Positions 52,201-63,763 of a DNA stretch of 64,000 bases are shown piece after piece; position 1 is the stretch's first letter, and each line of letters starts with the position of its first letter. Both the position numbers and the translations under genes were made by a program. Below the pieces are notes generated by a model. That model did not search any database and was not told the DNA's origin. It worked only from the letters and a program-made list of their open reading frames with translations. This stretch comes from Laccaria trichodermophora (Eukaryota; Basidiomycota; Agaricomycetes; Agaricales; Hydnangiaceae): the NCBI GenBank assembly GCA_018417955.1, contig JACTVC010000001.1, positions 1,736,001-1,800,000 of the forward strand. Reading direction: 5' to 3'.

Positions 52201-54281
52201 GGGATGGAGGTAAGAAACTGCTAGATGTCGCCGCACGGAACAAGGCCATAGAGCTTATGAAAGTCAAAAGCTACCTAACGTTTAACAAGAAAGGACCGAA
52301 ATGGGCCTAAGTGGCGGATGTACTCATCTCAAAGAGCATAACAGCCGCCAGCTGTGTGACCGATGAACTATCCAAGACAAATCTATTCCTTCAGAGCTGG
52401 AAAATAAACAAGGTCTGAGGTAAAACCTCTCTGCCAGAGAGCTTGCGGATAATGATTAAGACAGCTGACAAATTCTGTGTAGCATTCAACCCCAGAGCCC
52501 TCAATGCCACCTTGAAGAGGGAGTTGCCTATATGGCACCATATCAGCCTAGATGCTGAAAAGGTTAGAAACAACGGCCAAAGGGCAGTCTGCCTGTGCAG
52601 GACCCACCAAATAAAGACTGTAGGAGATCTCAAACATTTTGCCGCCAGAGAACTGCCACAACGTCACCAGCTAAACGATAGGTGCAAGTGTGAGATGTGT
52701 AAATTGGACCGCACGGCTGGCTGTACTAAACCCCATGGGTGCGCATCCGCCACTCTGAAGCTTTTCAACAAGCTTCCGCCCAAATGGAACCCCAGCTTCT
52801 CGAGGATCTCTGAAGCAGGGATGGTTAATAATGACCCTGAGAACGAAGAGGATGAGGATGAGGAAGTTGTTACCTTTAATGCGAACATCACGACAGTGGG
52901 AGATGTTTCGGAAGGCTTCCAGGTCTTCACAGATGTAAGGAAGCTGGGTGCTATGGCTGTACATGACGCCCCCTCTGGAAACCTGAACGTGGTCATGCAG
53001 CTCTGCATAGGCGGTGCCTGCAAAGAAAGTGGAAATGAAGACGCAATAGCTGGAGCTGGGGGGTGGTTCCCCACGGATGATGAGCGTACTTTCTCCGTCA
53101 AGCTTCCCCAATCTGTCCGAACAACCCAAGCGGCGGAAGCTGCAGTGCTAACAATTGCACTGGAGCAAACCCGAACTACTGAGGAGCTTGTGATTACAAG
53201 CACATCGAAGGGCCTTATCAAAGGACTTACTAGGAACCTGCAAAGGATGGAGGACCACGGTTGGATAGGTGTGCAAAACAGAGACCTGACAAAAAAGATC
53301 GTGGCTGTCCTACAGATGCGCGCTAGAGAGACAAGGTTCCGTAGAGCAAATAAAGGCAAGGACGCACCTAAAAAAGCGACCCAAAAAGCCAAGGTAGGGA
53401 CAGGCAGGCCAGTCACAACTACCATAGATCTAAGCGTACCTGAAGGGTTTGACGTGACAGGTGCAAAGTTAGATGTGATGACGCAAGCGCTGCTCTACCA
53501 GGGTATCCTAGAGCAGAAGAAAAAGTCAGAGAGACAAGGAACCTTGATAGGATTAGATATGGCTAGGCACAGTGTAAAAGAGATTAGCGGATTCTTCCCT
53601 ACAGACCAAAGAATTTGGTTTTCGCTAAGGAACAAGGCCATCTCGAGAAATATACATGCTTACCTGTGGAAATGCATGCATAACGCGCACTGATGCGGGG
53701 CCTTCTGGATGAAAATCCCTGGCTATGAGCAACGCGCAATGTGCAGGGTGTGTGGATGAAATGAATCGATGGAACACATCCTTACTGAGTGTCGAGCATC
53801 AGGGCAAGCTACAATCTGGAAGCTTGTCCTCGAATTACTCACAAAGAAAGGCATATCCCAACGCAACACCCCCACCTTTGGCCAAGTACTTGGATGTGGG
53901 CTAGCAGGTCTCCGGGGTGGTAACAATAAAAAGCTAGTGGGAGGCAGTAGGCTGTACACTATTGCTGTCTCAGAATCTGCATACCTCATCTGGAGATTAA
54001 GATGTGAGTGGAGAATAGAAAGGGAGGAAGACCATGGAAAACTCCATATGGAAGCTGAGATCAGGAGCCGATGGCTCGCTGTAATCAATATGCATCTTAA
54101 ACTAGACTGCCTCATGACGGATAGAATGTGCTATGACCGTAAAGCAATAGACTCCGAGCTAGTCCGGAAGATGTGGGGCAGAGTGCTTCACGATGAGGAG
54201 GGCCTACCAGAGAATTGGATCTCTGAGTCTGGGGTTTTAGTGGGTATGAGAGCGGAGCGCCTGGCAGGGCGCAACCGTTAG
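49203..54281 (+). pseudogene. LINE ORF2: endonuclease, reverse transcriptase, RNase H
   Basis: One frame runs from ATG 49203 to 54281 with stops at 51027 (TGA), 52308 (TAA), 52416 (TGA), 53691 (TGA) and 53757 (TGA). The endonuclease part shows NINGGG and VQETHL, then LLRDFNC where GDFN is usual. The reverse transcriptase shows YCPITVLNTDYKIFT, GVRQGDPLS and FADDTTVYL. The RNase H part (52990-53330) reads TSTSK where TDS-K is usual, losing an expected catalytic Asp. A C-x2-C/H/C finger spans the last stop (CRVCG, then HILTEC). All five stops, and GDFN to RDFN, fit C-to-T or G-to-A change. The true start may be upstream: an ATG at 49084 in another frame begins a plausible N-terminus. The protein is inactive. 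Confidence 0.9.
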
Positions 54282-54451
54282 CTTCGGCTACAGCCGCTCT
54301 GAGTCCCACACCACTTCTGCGAAAGCATGCGTAACTGCATTTCCTCGGGGTGGTTTTATACTGCTCTTGTTTATACGGGGTGAGAATCCCTGCCCTACAT
54401 GCTTGCGTACAAGGACAACTATGTTGACTGTTGTGTGCTCTACAGCTCCAC

Positions 54452-54452
<1 letters not shown>

Positions 54453-54485
<33 letters not shown>
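54453..54485 (+). other. LINE poly-A tail
   Basis: 33 consecutive A, directly followed by the TACTTAGGGCAA target duplicate. The 3' untranslated region is the 170 bp after 54281. Confidence 0.95.
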
Positions 54486-54488
<3 letters not shown>

Positions 54489-54562
54489 TTAGGGCAATGT
54501 CAATTGCCCTAAGTATTTTGAAATTGCCCCAGGTATGTTTTAAATATAAAAGATAAAAAGTG

Positions 54563-54656
54563 ACCAAAGAGAGAATTGAACCATTGACCTCAAGAATCTC
54601 AGCAAACATTATGTAAGTTTTCTGTAGGACATTTATCCATTGAGCCATTTGGGCAT
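54563..54656 (-). tRNA. tRNA-like sequence (pseudo-tRNA or SINE head)
   Basis: On the minus strand TGGCTCAATGG fits an A box and GGTTCAATTC fits a B box of RNA polymerase III promoters. The ends GCCCAAA and TTTGGTC pair with one mismatch, like an acceptor stem. The anticodon arm is disrupted or contains an intron-like insert, and the T-stem does not pair well. It lies inside the TIR element. It is probably a decayed tRNA copy, or the head of a SINE whose tail is the T-rich stretch after it on the minus strand. Not a functional tRNA as read. Confidence 0.5.
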
Positions 54657-54746
54657 ATTATTTAAGTTGTTATGAGAAGATATATCCGTACAAGGGACAC
54701 ATAATTTGCAATATTTCCTTTTGGGGACATGTCTGAGTGGGGGAGA

Positions 54747-57086
54747 GCTGGGCCAGCTGTGGAATCACGTCGAACAATGTCAGACTGTTCGCACCAAGTT
54801 CGCGCGGCTTTCTCACCACCATCCCTCTTCCTCGACAATCGAATCTTCGAGCATCGCCATCGTCGTAACTTGTTTCATTCCTCGCTTTCTGTCCAGGGAA
54901 ACGCGCCACAAAGGGACGCGTCTCAACATCGAGGATAATCGACGACCGTGTGGATCACCAAGAACCTCCTGCAATTATGCAGAAGAACGATGAGGAATCA
55001 TCTCCGGTTAGGTCAGATGCTCATATAATGCCGCAACAATGTCTTAACGTGTTTTGGACCCAAGAAGGACCCATAACGGACCCATAGGGTGCAAAGCAAC
55101 TCCGAGAGAGGTACCACAAAGGCCCCTTCAAAGAAAATACAAAGGCCACTCCGCAATGGCAGGCGTGAGTATGTCGATTTTGATCCTGGAGTTCATGTAT
55201 TGTTCTGACTTCATTACTAGGCATTTTGCCTTCGAATTCGCTTGGTCTGATGGTCAAGGGGCTAGCAAATCAAAAAGAGACTTTGAAAGCAGGGTTGTGA
55301 CGATTTCCACGTACGCACGCCTCAGGTCTCAAAAGATTCTGACTCATGGGAAGTTCACTCAGCTTTGGGATCTCACTCAGAAACATCGTGTGCCACACGA
55401 CTCGGACGAATAAGTGCGTCGGGTTCGTTTAGGAACATACCCCTGGATCGAGAACAGAGCTTGACACTGGGGGAGTCGCCGAGGGGCTTCGCTCATGCAG
55501 GCATGTATCCTCTGGACAATATCCCACTCACTCCCGACCTGATGTTATCTAGGCCATGGCATTGACATGTCTTTCGAACGCGAGGTTGGCCTTTCTTCTC
55601 TCACTCAACGAGGACAATGTAATAATCCTGGCCAGTCTTTGCCCACAGCGCAGCAGACTCTCGATGTGGCACAAGCAAATCACGCAGGACATTGCCTCAC
55701 ACTCACGTCAAATTAGAGCGTTTCTACTCGAATTACAAATACTGGAGCTCTCGGACGTTTTTGACTTTCTGGAGCCATTTCACCTTAGAGGCTGTCGGAC
55801 GTGAAAATCAATTCTCCTCCTCCGCCTAGTGGTCCAGATGACAAAGAGCTGAAGGCGTTCCTTAAGGCCATGAATTGCCAAATGAAGACTGACGAGAGTT
55901 CCTCTGGAAACTTCAACAGTCTTTCTGTGCCCATTACTGTGTCGGCCGGAGATTACGATGGCTTGTTCCACAATCCTGGCGAGCAGTCGGAATTCATGCA
56001 GGGGTCCACTCTTGGGGATGCCAAACTTACGCTTTTGTCTGAGACGATTGTATGCTGGATGTCTGGCCGTATTCCCTAAACCCACGTCCCATGTTCATGA
56101 CCAGCCTAACTCTGGTGAGAGTTGGTCTCTCGTAGACAGACATAAACCATTCGTACCTTCTGTACGTCTGAGGGATGTCGTGCTCTATTAGGAGTCGGAG
56201 TTCGGGGCTAGTGACTTTTGACCCTATTTCCGACTTGCCCTTCCATGGAGATCAGGAATTTGTGACTGGTGTCAACGTTGATACTATGCTCATCGAGATG
56301 CATGTACTTTTTATCACAATCAACGCGCCCAAATCGCGCTGGACTCAAATGTGGATTTGACACTACTACGGGCCTTACCGCGAATCTTTACAAAGAAGCT
56401 TATCACCTACGTACTTAGCTAGTAGTGCTATATGTTTTTGCCTGCACTTTTTATCATGATTTCGGTCTTCGAATTCTTCTTGTCATTTCATTGATGAACT
56501 TCCTCTGACTCCGTCTTGGACACCATTTCAGCACCATCAGGCCCCTGTACATCTACAAAAACCAAAAAGAGGATGGGGGCGAGGGCGACGAAGTCAACAG
56601 TGGCATCTGCATAACACCACGTTCTTTGGTCAAATGCCAGTGAGGCCTGCGGCATTCTACCGCTCCATCTAGTTCGTCATACTTTCTATGGCGGCTTTTA
56701 CGAACACAGGGAAATCTTATGAACGACACTGCCAGGAAATCGAAGGACCAGTCATGAAAAGAGTCTAACAACGAGGACGGGTCACGGAAACCCAAAGCCC
56801 ATGAAAACCCGACGTTTACATCAGTTCCGACCGCGTTTCGTTTCCCTCGTTCATTTTTCAATACTCCGCCATTCACATTGAGCTGCTGAGGTCAAAAAGT
56901 CGCGCGAGAACGCGTTCCGCCAGCGCGACCTGCGGTCACAAGGAGGCAATGGAAACAGGCGCCAATATCTTGAATAGCGATGACAAACTCGGCAAGTGAG
57001 CATGGGAAATGCGCCTTGACTGAAAGCGCCCAGGCAAACCTGTGCTCACGCATGGTTAATTGGCACCTCCAAATCGTGGGGTTGAA
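54747..57086 (+). repeat. Segmental-duplication unit C, 5' segment
   Basis: Counterpart of 2291-4026 plus 16632-17026. Open stretches at 55054-55413, 55556-55804 and 55801-56079 have partial counterparts in unit B (for example AQDIVSRSRQIRA and TQDIASHSRQIRA), which hints at an old intron-containing gene. No domain is recognised and frames are broken. The segment from 56380 to 57086 has no gene. Confidence 0.7.
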
Positions 57087-60000
57087 ATGAAGTCAAAGAG
57101 ACGTAAGACCAGTGGGTCCACCTCGACAGTCGACGACACGAGGGCCGCGCCTCGAGCACAGAGCACAAGATCGTACAAGAGACGTAGGACTAGGTCCACC
57201 TCGGCGGTCGACGATACGAGGGCCGCGCCTCAAGTGCAGAGCACAAGCTCGTACGTTGGTTTTCAACCTGCATGCAACTAATCATTCTAAACCGTTGCTA
57301 GGGCAACCTTTTTCTCGCATGCTCCATCCACAAATGTGCACGATGGGGAATTTAACGCCTCGCAGAGGGACCATATTAGGAATACATTCATTATCAGTAC
57401 ACATGCTTCGTATCTTCCAAGACGTCCTAATCATTGGGAAACACTTAGATAACCATATTGGGGGATCTGACTCCGACACATCACGTTCGACCTTGGCCGT
57501 CAGCAATTCTATCACTTCAGGCTCGATTGGAGACCCACCTCATGCTAGCACTTCATCCTCGGTTAGGGATCTGCCCTGTCTGAGCACTTCGCTCGCATCA
57601 AACCAAGAACAGAACTCGCCGGAAAAGTCCAGTGTGTCCACCGATTCAGGTACGTACTCTCAATGATTTTTCAAGAGAAACTGGGTTCAATTTTTACTTC
57701 GTGATGATGTCATTTAGGTCTTGGTGGGAGCCTCGAACTATCTCCCGGAATCGAGGTTGGCTTTTTCTCTTCTCAGTGTGCCCACCGTGCTGACGCCGGG
57801 CAGTCTCCTACAGAAGAGGACGATCCCGTTAAAAAAGAATCCAGTAACTCCATCTACCAGCGTCACATGTATCTCGAAGCGCATGGTTTTCCTCTGTGGA
57901 TCCCTCAGCCTAACATGTCACTTTGTCGCTCATATCAATGGCAAGGTGCCAGCATTGGCGATGTTGGAATCTTCACTTCAGACGGTGGCTTCGACTTCCT
58001 CTTTAATATCTGCTTGCCCTCTGGGCACGCATGTAACCCTGACGAACTTCCCGAAGGCTTTTGTCCCCTTGAGCTGAAACCAGAAGATGTTTGCAAATTC
58101 CGTGCTCATTCTTCGCACAGCCATTTAGTCAGTCCCTCTGTAACGAAGCGAGGGTAAGTCGTTGCCAATCCCTTCCACATCCCGGGGGTACTAACGAAGG
58201 TTTTCGCAGGGCAACGTTCGAATGCTCCGGTTCTGACGGCGCTATTCTAGCAATGCCTCAAGGAGCATACCACGAAGATCTGAAAAATATCAGCATATTC
58301 AGGCAATATACGTTGACTCATGCCGAAAGCTGGTATCATTTTGCCAACGGGCGTTACGGACGAGAAATTGGCAATGGGGAACTTCGCTTGGTAACGGGGT
58401 GTGACAAGACAATTTCCTGGGGAATCGCAACCTACTCGCATCTACAGTCGAAACGCCCTGAAGACAACGTGTCCCTCTTGAGGTTCAACCCCGTTGGTAA
58501 CGAACGTCAAGGTCGACATTCTTCATATACGACATATAAATGGGATCATGAGGGGGCGGCTGCGGAGGCGAAGTTTGGTCCTGAAGAGGATGAGCTTAGA
58601 GATTTAGGCATCAGCGGACCCGTTCCTTTACGGAATCAGTGTACTTTTATCCGATCGCTTACCCCTGCTTTCGGTGCTGATGACTGGAAGCTTATCCAAT
58701 TTGAGGTAGCGTCTTCAGTGAAGGATCAAGCAACGGTGCGATCCCCCAAGAGCCCTTTCTCTTCAGTTTCAGGTGCCATAAGTTCTATTTCAAGTACGCG
58801 GTCTCTTGCTTCTGATTGTGGGCGCTCCAACAGACATTATTTTCTAGGTCGCCTAGACTTTTTCCGTGGTCAAAATCGCGGGGGTAGCTCTGAGGTGACT
58901 CACCCGATGACCCCCGCACAGGTCAGCGCTTCCGGTTGCATCATTCCGCTCTTCATATGTTTACCATCTCGAAGACAACGGCAGCTCACCCCGCAGCCTA
59001 TATCATTGACATGATGCTGCGAAAGGTGCCTCTTATTACTACATACAAGCTCATAACCTGCCACTCATCAGCCCTTGACGTCTGACCTTTACAGTGCCCC
59101 AAAGCGAAGCTTGTAGTTGTCCATGACAACGATTGGTGCTCTGTGATTCGAGACTCAGTGAGCCATGAACTTCATTACTTGATTTGATTGAAGCGTAATG
59201 CGGATGTTAGGATGTTGATTGGATGTATACAGCCCAAGACCTTCCACGTCGGATTCAAGAAGCATTTCACATCGTTGAAGAGAAGAATGGTGAGGTTGAT
59301 TGACTACGGTGTTGTCAAGGATTCCACATTTTCTCGCCAGGTACCGTCTACCTAGAAGAGAAAGCAAGGCCATCTCAAGACAGTCTATCCTCTGACGTCT
59401 TTGTCGCAGAGGTCAAAGATCGCCGTAGACCAAGCGCGGATCGCCTTCCGTTGGAAAAGGAGTTTTCCGGAGGCATCCCTGCGGCGAACAGTTTGAACCT
59501 TCACGCTCCAGAATCATCCACCCAACCCCAAGAAACAAACTTTTATTTTCCATCCTCCTTTGGGGGCGGCAGAGACCCTCTTTCACTTGCACAAGCTCTA
59601 GCACCAGGAGACGCAGCAGGTGATAGAGATGATATCATGTCTGACTCAACCTTTGGTACTGGATATGACGCATCAATATCCGACTCGTTCAGCCATCGGG
59701 GCACTGATCCTCTCGCCGATAAGAACCTTTCACTGGCCCACAGTCAGTCTGCCGGTGGAACCCATCTGCGTGGGACGGTTGCTTCAAATAAAGTACTTTC
59801 GGCAAGTCAACAAAGGAGGAAACACTCCGGAACGCATTGTTGTTCGTTATGCTCTCAGACCTTCACCGCGAAACACAACTTGATGGGTAAGAGCCCTACT
59901 CTGCAGATTTTTGTTTCCTTTTCGCTGATAAGTGTATTCCAGGCCATCTTAACTCTCATTTCGGTCACAAACCCCACTCATGCGATGATGGTGATGGTTG

Positions 60001-60172
60001 TGGGGCGGCGTTCGGTACTAGGCATTCTCTCAAAAGGCATCGCAAGGTTTGTAGAGGTCCCAAGACCAAAGCGTCGCTAGGATCCACACAACAGTCAAAT
60101 CAACTTGAAGACTATACGATCATGGGAATCGAAAGACCCATGTCGGGGGCAGCGCCGCGTGGCGACGAGTAG
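57087..60172 (+). CDS. Large multi-exon protein with C-terminal C2H2 fingers (paralogue C)
   Basis: Model: exons 57087-57250, 57302-57396, 57449-57649, 57718-58153, 58210-58793, 58848-58921, 58975-59025, 59095-59157, 59211-59289, 59341-59886 and 59943-60172. They sum to exactly 841 codons, with introns of 51-69 bp at the same places as in paralogue B. The N-terminus starts MKSKRRKTSGS and repeats a TVDDTRAAP block. The core (MYLEAHGFPLWIPQPN, then ASIGDVGIFTSDGGFDFLFN and SWGIATYSHLQSKRPEDN) matches paralogue B closely. After the shared NGTVYLEEK stretch the two differ completely: this gene ends in two C2H2 fingers, CCSLCSQTFTAKHNLMGHL-type (split by the last intron) and CGAAFGTRHSLKRHRKVC. 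It is probably a nuclear regulator; core function unknown. Confidence 0.8.
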
Positions 60173-61140
60173 GCCCGATGGCATGTTCTCAACGAGTTGC
60201 AGGACAACCTCCTCTATCCTCCCTTTTACGACTGTAATTTACTTCGCTCTCTCTTCCTACACCTACCGCGGAGGTTTCTTCCGCCCTTGCCAATGTCTAT
60301 CGCCCTCCGGAACGGCACTTGAATTACTTTTGTCCTCATGCTGTCCTCGTTTGGTCCTCCTGGCACGGGGCTCTCCAATCCGAGTCCTTCTGGTTCGCTC
60401 TGTCTCTCCACACCTCCTGCGGAGGCTTCTTCAACCCTTCCAACGTCCAACGCTTATTATAGTATTCGATTCCTCTCTATCTCATGCTGTTATCATTCGG
60501 CCCTCTTAGGAGCTCACCACTCTCGCCTTAGATCCTCATGCACATGCCTCATCTTTTGTTCAATGGTGATCCTCGCTCCTTGGAATAGTATTCGATTCCT
60601 CTCCATCCCATGCTGTTATCATTCAGCCCTCTCAGGAGATCGCCGCCCTTCGTCCAAATCGTCATGCACATGCCTCATCTTTTGTTCAATGGTGTTCCTC
60701 GCTCTAGAATAGTATTCGATTCCTCTTCACCCCATGCTGTTGTCATCAGCCCTCTTGGGAGCTCGCTACCCTCGCCTCAAGTCTTCATGCACATGCCTCG
60801 TCTTTTGTTCAATGGTGGTCCTCAGTATTCGATTCCTCTCCATCCCATGCTGTTATCATTCGGCCCTTTCAGGAGCTCGCCACCCTCGCCTCAGATCCTC
60901 ATGCACATGCCTCATCTTTTGTTCAATGGTGGTCCGGGCCTCGTTTGTAACATCTGACTCGCTTCCTCCGAGTCGCAATCTCAGTTCAGGGCGCATATAT
61001 GTATGTATCTATGAAAGGCTCTCTGCTACTGCGCCCCTGTCGATGTATGAATTCATGTATCTGATTAATGTTAGATGTGCAGTTGGAGGTACATACTCGC
61101 GCCCATTCAAATTTTGTCAGAGCATTGCAGCTGATAATCC
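60173..61140 (+). repeat. Unit C 3' flank
   Basis: Matches 1400-1860 and 20500-20960. No gene is supported; the ORFs 60338-60712 and 60610-60957 fall within a tandem repeat and are not conserved in the other units. Confidence 0.65.
60462..60935 (+). repeat. Four-copy 113-126 bp tandem repeat
   Basis: Copies begin GTATTCGATTCCTCT at 60462, 60588, 60711 and 60824, and share CATGCTGTT, CATGCACATGCCTC and TTTTGTTCAATGG. Units A and B have a single copy of the corresponding segment, so this is an expansion specific to unit C. Confidence 0.9.
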
Positions 61141-62844
61141 AAGGAAATGGTGACATATCGACGGCCGTCAATAGGGCGTAAAATCGATAATGATTATATT
61201 ATTACATACATTCGAAGACGATATTTTCTTCCTTCTTTCTTTGCCTCTCTTTCACGCCTACGTATTCTTTTTATCATTGCCTATTGTTGGCCTATTGGTA
61301 CCCCAAGGAACTCCGAACTTGCTCCGAACGAGGATACAACGGTAAAAAGGGGAAAGACCGAAATGGCCGGAGGGCGCATGTATGCATCAAGTATGCATTT
61401 TACTATCGGCAATAAGAGGAACTTTAGAACTGGTATACGCATTTCCCGAGTTGGGGAGATTTCAACGTCGGGTGGATAAGCTAGTGCGCAATGACCTGCA
61501 ACCGGGGTCATTGGCATCCGATTCAAACAAAAACAAGTTCTCAAACTAAAGTTCCTCAGTAGTTCCTCCGACATCCACTCACTTCGCTCTCAAATCCTCG
61601 ATGCCCTTTTTACTTTGCTTGAGATCACATCGAGGCACAGAGGATCATGCCCAGTGAAAACCAGCTCTGTTACCAGCCGCAAGTATCTGCGGATTCCCGG
61701 AAGATATCGGAGATCGTCGGCAGAGCAGAAAGGTGCAGGTAGAATGGGATTTTGTCCCTTTTGCGGATTTTTTTCCGCAACTGTCTGCCCCTTTTTGACG
61801 AACTACGGCGTCGATTGCGAATATTTCGGTGGCTACCCCTTCTAGTCTGCTCCCATCTGCATTTCTCAGTCCTCACTTGTAGGTAGAATTTTTTGAATTG
61901 CTTCATATATAATATACAATTTCCTGTGAATATCTGCGAATTTCTGGCTGCTATATACCCAAGACCCCCACGACACGACATCTATCCCTGGAACGGAACC
62001 TTAACTAATCACCGTCTCACACCCACTTCCACCCATCCACTTGTGCACACGTCTGAGAGACAGATGTATTGATGTCGGGGTCGGCATTGTGGATGGGGGA
62101 ATAAATAGAAATTTCGAGCCGCTGGGTATTTATCAGACACGCGACACCAAACGGATGCCAAAACGCACTCACAAGATGTCCTCGGCCATAGAATACTCTG
62201 CAGAAGGCGCATATATGCGCCGAAAATGGTCACTTAGACGACATGGTACAAGGACAGGAAGTCACTTACCAAAGTTCTGGTAACAGACACACTTCCTTGT
62301 ACCCAGTGAGACCAGTCACTTGAACTCCGGAGCCTATAGGCTGACGACTCTGTTCACGTACGTTAACGAGAGGAATGCCAGTGGGCAGAATGGCGCGAAG
62401 TGTGAGGAGATGGATTGGGGGAGATGGTGGGGAGGCGGGAAGAAAGAAGGAATAAAGGCAATTTGATAGCGCTCTGAGATATATAGTCGCGCTCAGCTAG
62501 TAGAATTTGGGGAAAGAATTTAGAGTCGAGTCCAGAATGATGTCGTTCAATGGAGCAGGTGCAGAAACGTTGCGGGCCGCAGCGGATCATCGCCGATTTT
62601 GCCCTTTTCAGCCGATATTCGCACATTCTCGTGGAAACTTGCAGAGCCGGTTTTCACTGGGGATCATGTTCCACCCAGCGCAGCCAACCATTATTACACT
62701 TCATCGAAGTCTTGTGAAGCCAACCACGACGAGTGTAGATTTTGCCAAGTGACATGGGAACACCTTCCGGATTGGAAGATAGAAGCGCACAGGCAACGCT
62801 TCCCATAAGAATAGATGTTGCCGAGTCCCTGATCATTGGTTGAA
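61141..62844. other. No recognisable gene
   Basis: The ORFs here are short. The stretch 62599-62808 ends with CRFCQVTWEHLPDWKIEAH, which resembles a single zinc finger with C-x2-C spacing, but there is no second His at normal spacing and no support from the neighbours. Confidence 0.4.
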
Positions 62845-63087
62845 ATGAAGTCAAAGAGAGGTGCGACAAGACCGCCATCGACTCGAGTGGAAAGCATAGG
62901 GTACGTTGGTTCTCCTGTGTTTTAGTTTACTAACCTTATACGTCTTTACAGAATAGGACTTGACGACGCGAACGAACGGTGCCGTGTCGTGGAATCGCCA
63001 ACATACCTTCACTGTCGATGCTCTCTTCCCCCACGATCAACTTCCACCACAGCACACCGACCCGTCCACCAACCCTCAGAACCTTGA
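62845..63087 (+). pseudogene. Fourth copy of the paralogue exon 1 (fragment D)
   Basis: The sequence from ATG 62845 (MKSKRGATRPPSTRVES) to the GTACGTTGG donor at 62901 matches exon 1 and the first intron start of paralogue C and the corresponding part of B. After an acceptor at 62951 the sequence is unrelated (IGLDDANERCRVVESP), with a stop at 63085; a 64-codon spliced frame is possible. It is a broken fourth duplicate joined to other DNA. Confidence 0.6.
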
Positions 63088-63439
63088 CTGTCCACTGCGC
63101 AATCTATTCGCATCACTCTGCGTCACTTGACTAAGACATCCTCCATAGCCATTCTCTGCTGGCACGATTCCGAAATCCCAACTTCTGAATGGGAGAGCTG
63201 TTCAAATCTCGATCTCAGGTTACGAGAAGGTCGACCAACCGCCGCTGTGGGGTAGAATAATCCACAAGGGATCGGTTAATGTGTTGCGGACCTCGCTCCC
63301 ATGATGGATCACACTAGGTATGTCTTTTACGAAATGCATTCGACTGCGCCTTAACAGAATCAAGGCGTCTGCACCATCGTCGATTCCTGCGTCCCATTCC
63401 TGCCAGGACGAAGAAGATATACCTCGGAATCCTTACCAA

Positions 63440-63620
63440 CTATCCCACCCACAGCTGCGTCCCTCGCAGACGCTAAAGCCGTTGGCTAGACGCTCGAACA
63501 ACTCTTTGACGACGCCAACTTCGTGTTTCTGTTCATGGACTCGAGAGAGAGCTGATGGTTGCCTACAGTCCTCGGAGTTGCCATGGGAAAGGCTTCTTCC
63601 ATCCGTCGCTCAATGTCGCC
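63440..63620 (+). pseudogene. ATG7 (autophagy E1-like enzyme) fragment
   Basis: One plus-strand frame reads TIPPTAASLADAKAVG, a TAG, then TLEQLFDDANFVFLFMDSRES, a TGA, then WLPTVLGVAMGK. The VFLxMDxRES-R-WLPT string is characteristic of ATG7, the E1-like enzyme that activates ATG8 and ATG12. The TGA sits where Arg (CGA) is expected. Only about 60 residues of a protein of about 700 are present. Confidence 0.75.
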
Positions 63621-63763
63621 CATATAGCACTCATCGCTGATGACGCGGCCGTTGACAATGCTTACCCCTTTTCTGTAGTCAACGTGTCATGCCTCTAACC
63701 GACTTATCTGGCTCAAGCGGACCATGTGCATCTCCATTGGTTAGGTAGCTGTTAGGGAACACT

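Larger units (their letters stand above)
22031..54485 (+). mobile_element. Tad-type LINE retrotransposon with insertions
   Basis: The 12 bp sequence TACTTAGGGCAA flanks the element at 22019-22030 and 54486-54497, and the 3' end is a run of 33 A (54453-54485), the hallmarks of target-primed reverse transcription. Without the LTR element and one GATGT copy it is about 10.3 kb: a long 5' region, ORF1 with a zinc knuckle, and ORF2 with AP-type endonuclease, reverse transcriptase, RNase H and a C-terminal CCHC. This is the organisation of the fungal Tad clade. ORF2 has five stop codons, so this copy is dead. The element inserted into one stem of a hairpin of the TIR element. Confidence 0.9.
21719..54746. 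mobile_element. 561 bp TIR element (MITE-like) split by the LINE
   Basis: TCTCCCCCACTCAGACA at 21719-21735 and its exact reverse complement at 54730-54746 form 17 bp inverted ends. With the LINE and one of its target duplicates removed, the element is 21719-22030 plus 54498-54746, 561 bp. It lies exactly between units B and C. Inside are two hairpins, CCTAA-type repeats and, on the minus strand, a tRNA-like sequence. It encodes no protein. No clear target duplication is seen at its outer edges, so its class is open. Confidence 0.65.

Noticed and set aside
62599..62808. Zinc-finger gene
   Set aside because: Only one cysteine pair and one histidine at plausible spacing, too short and isolated to call.
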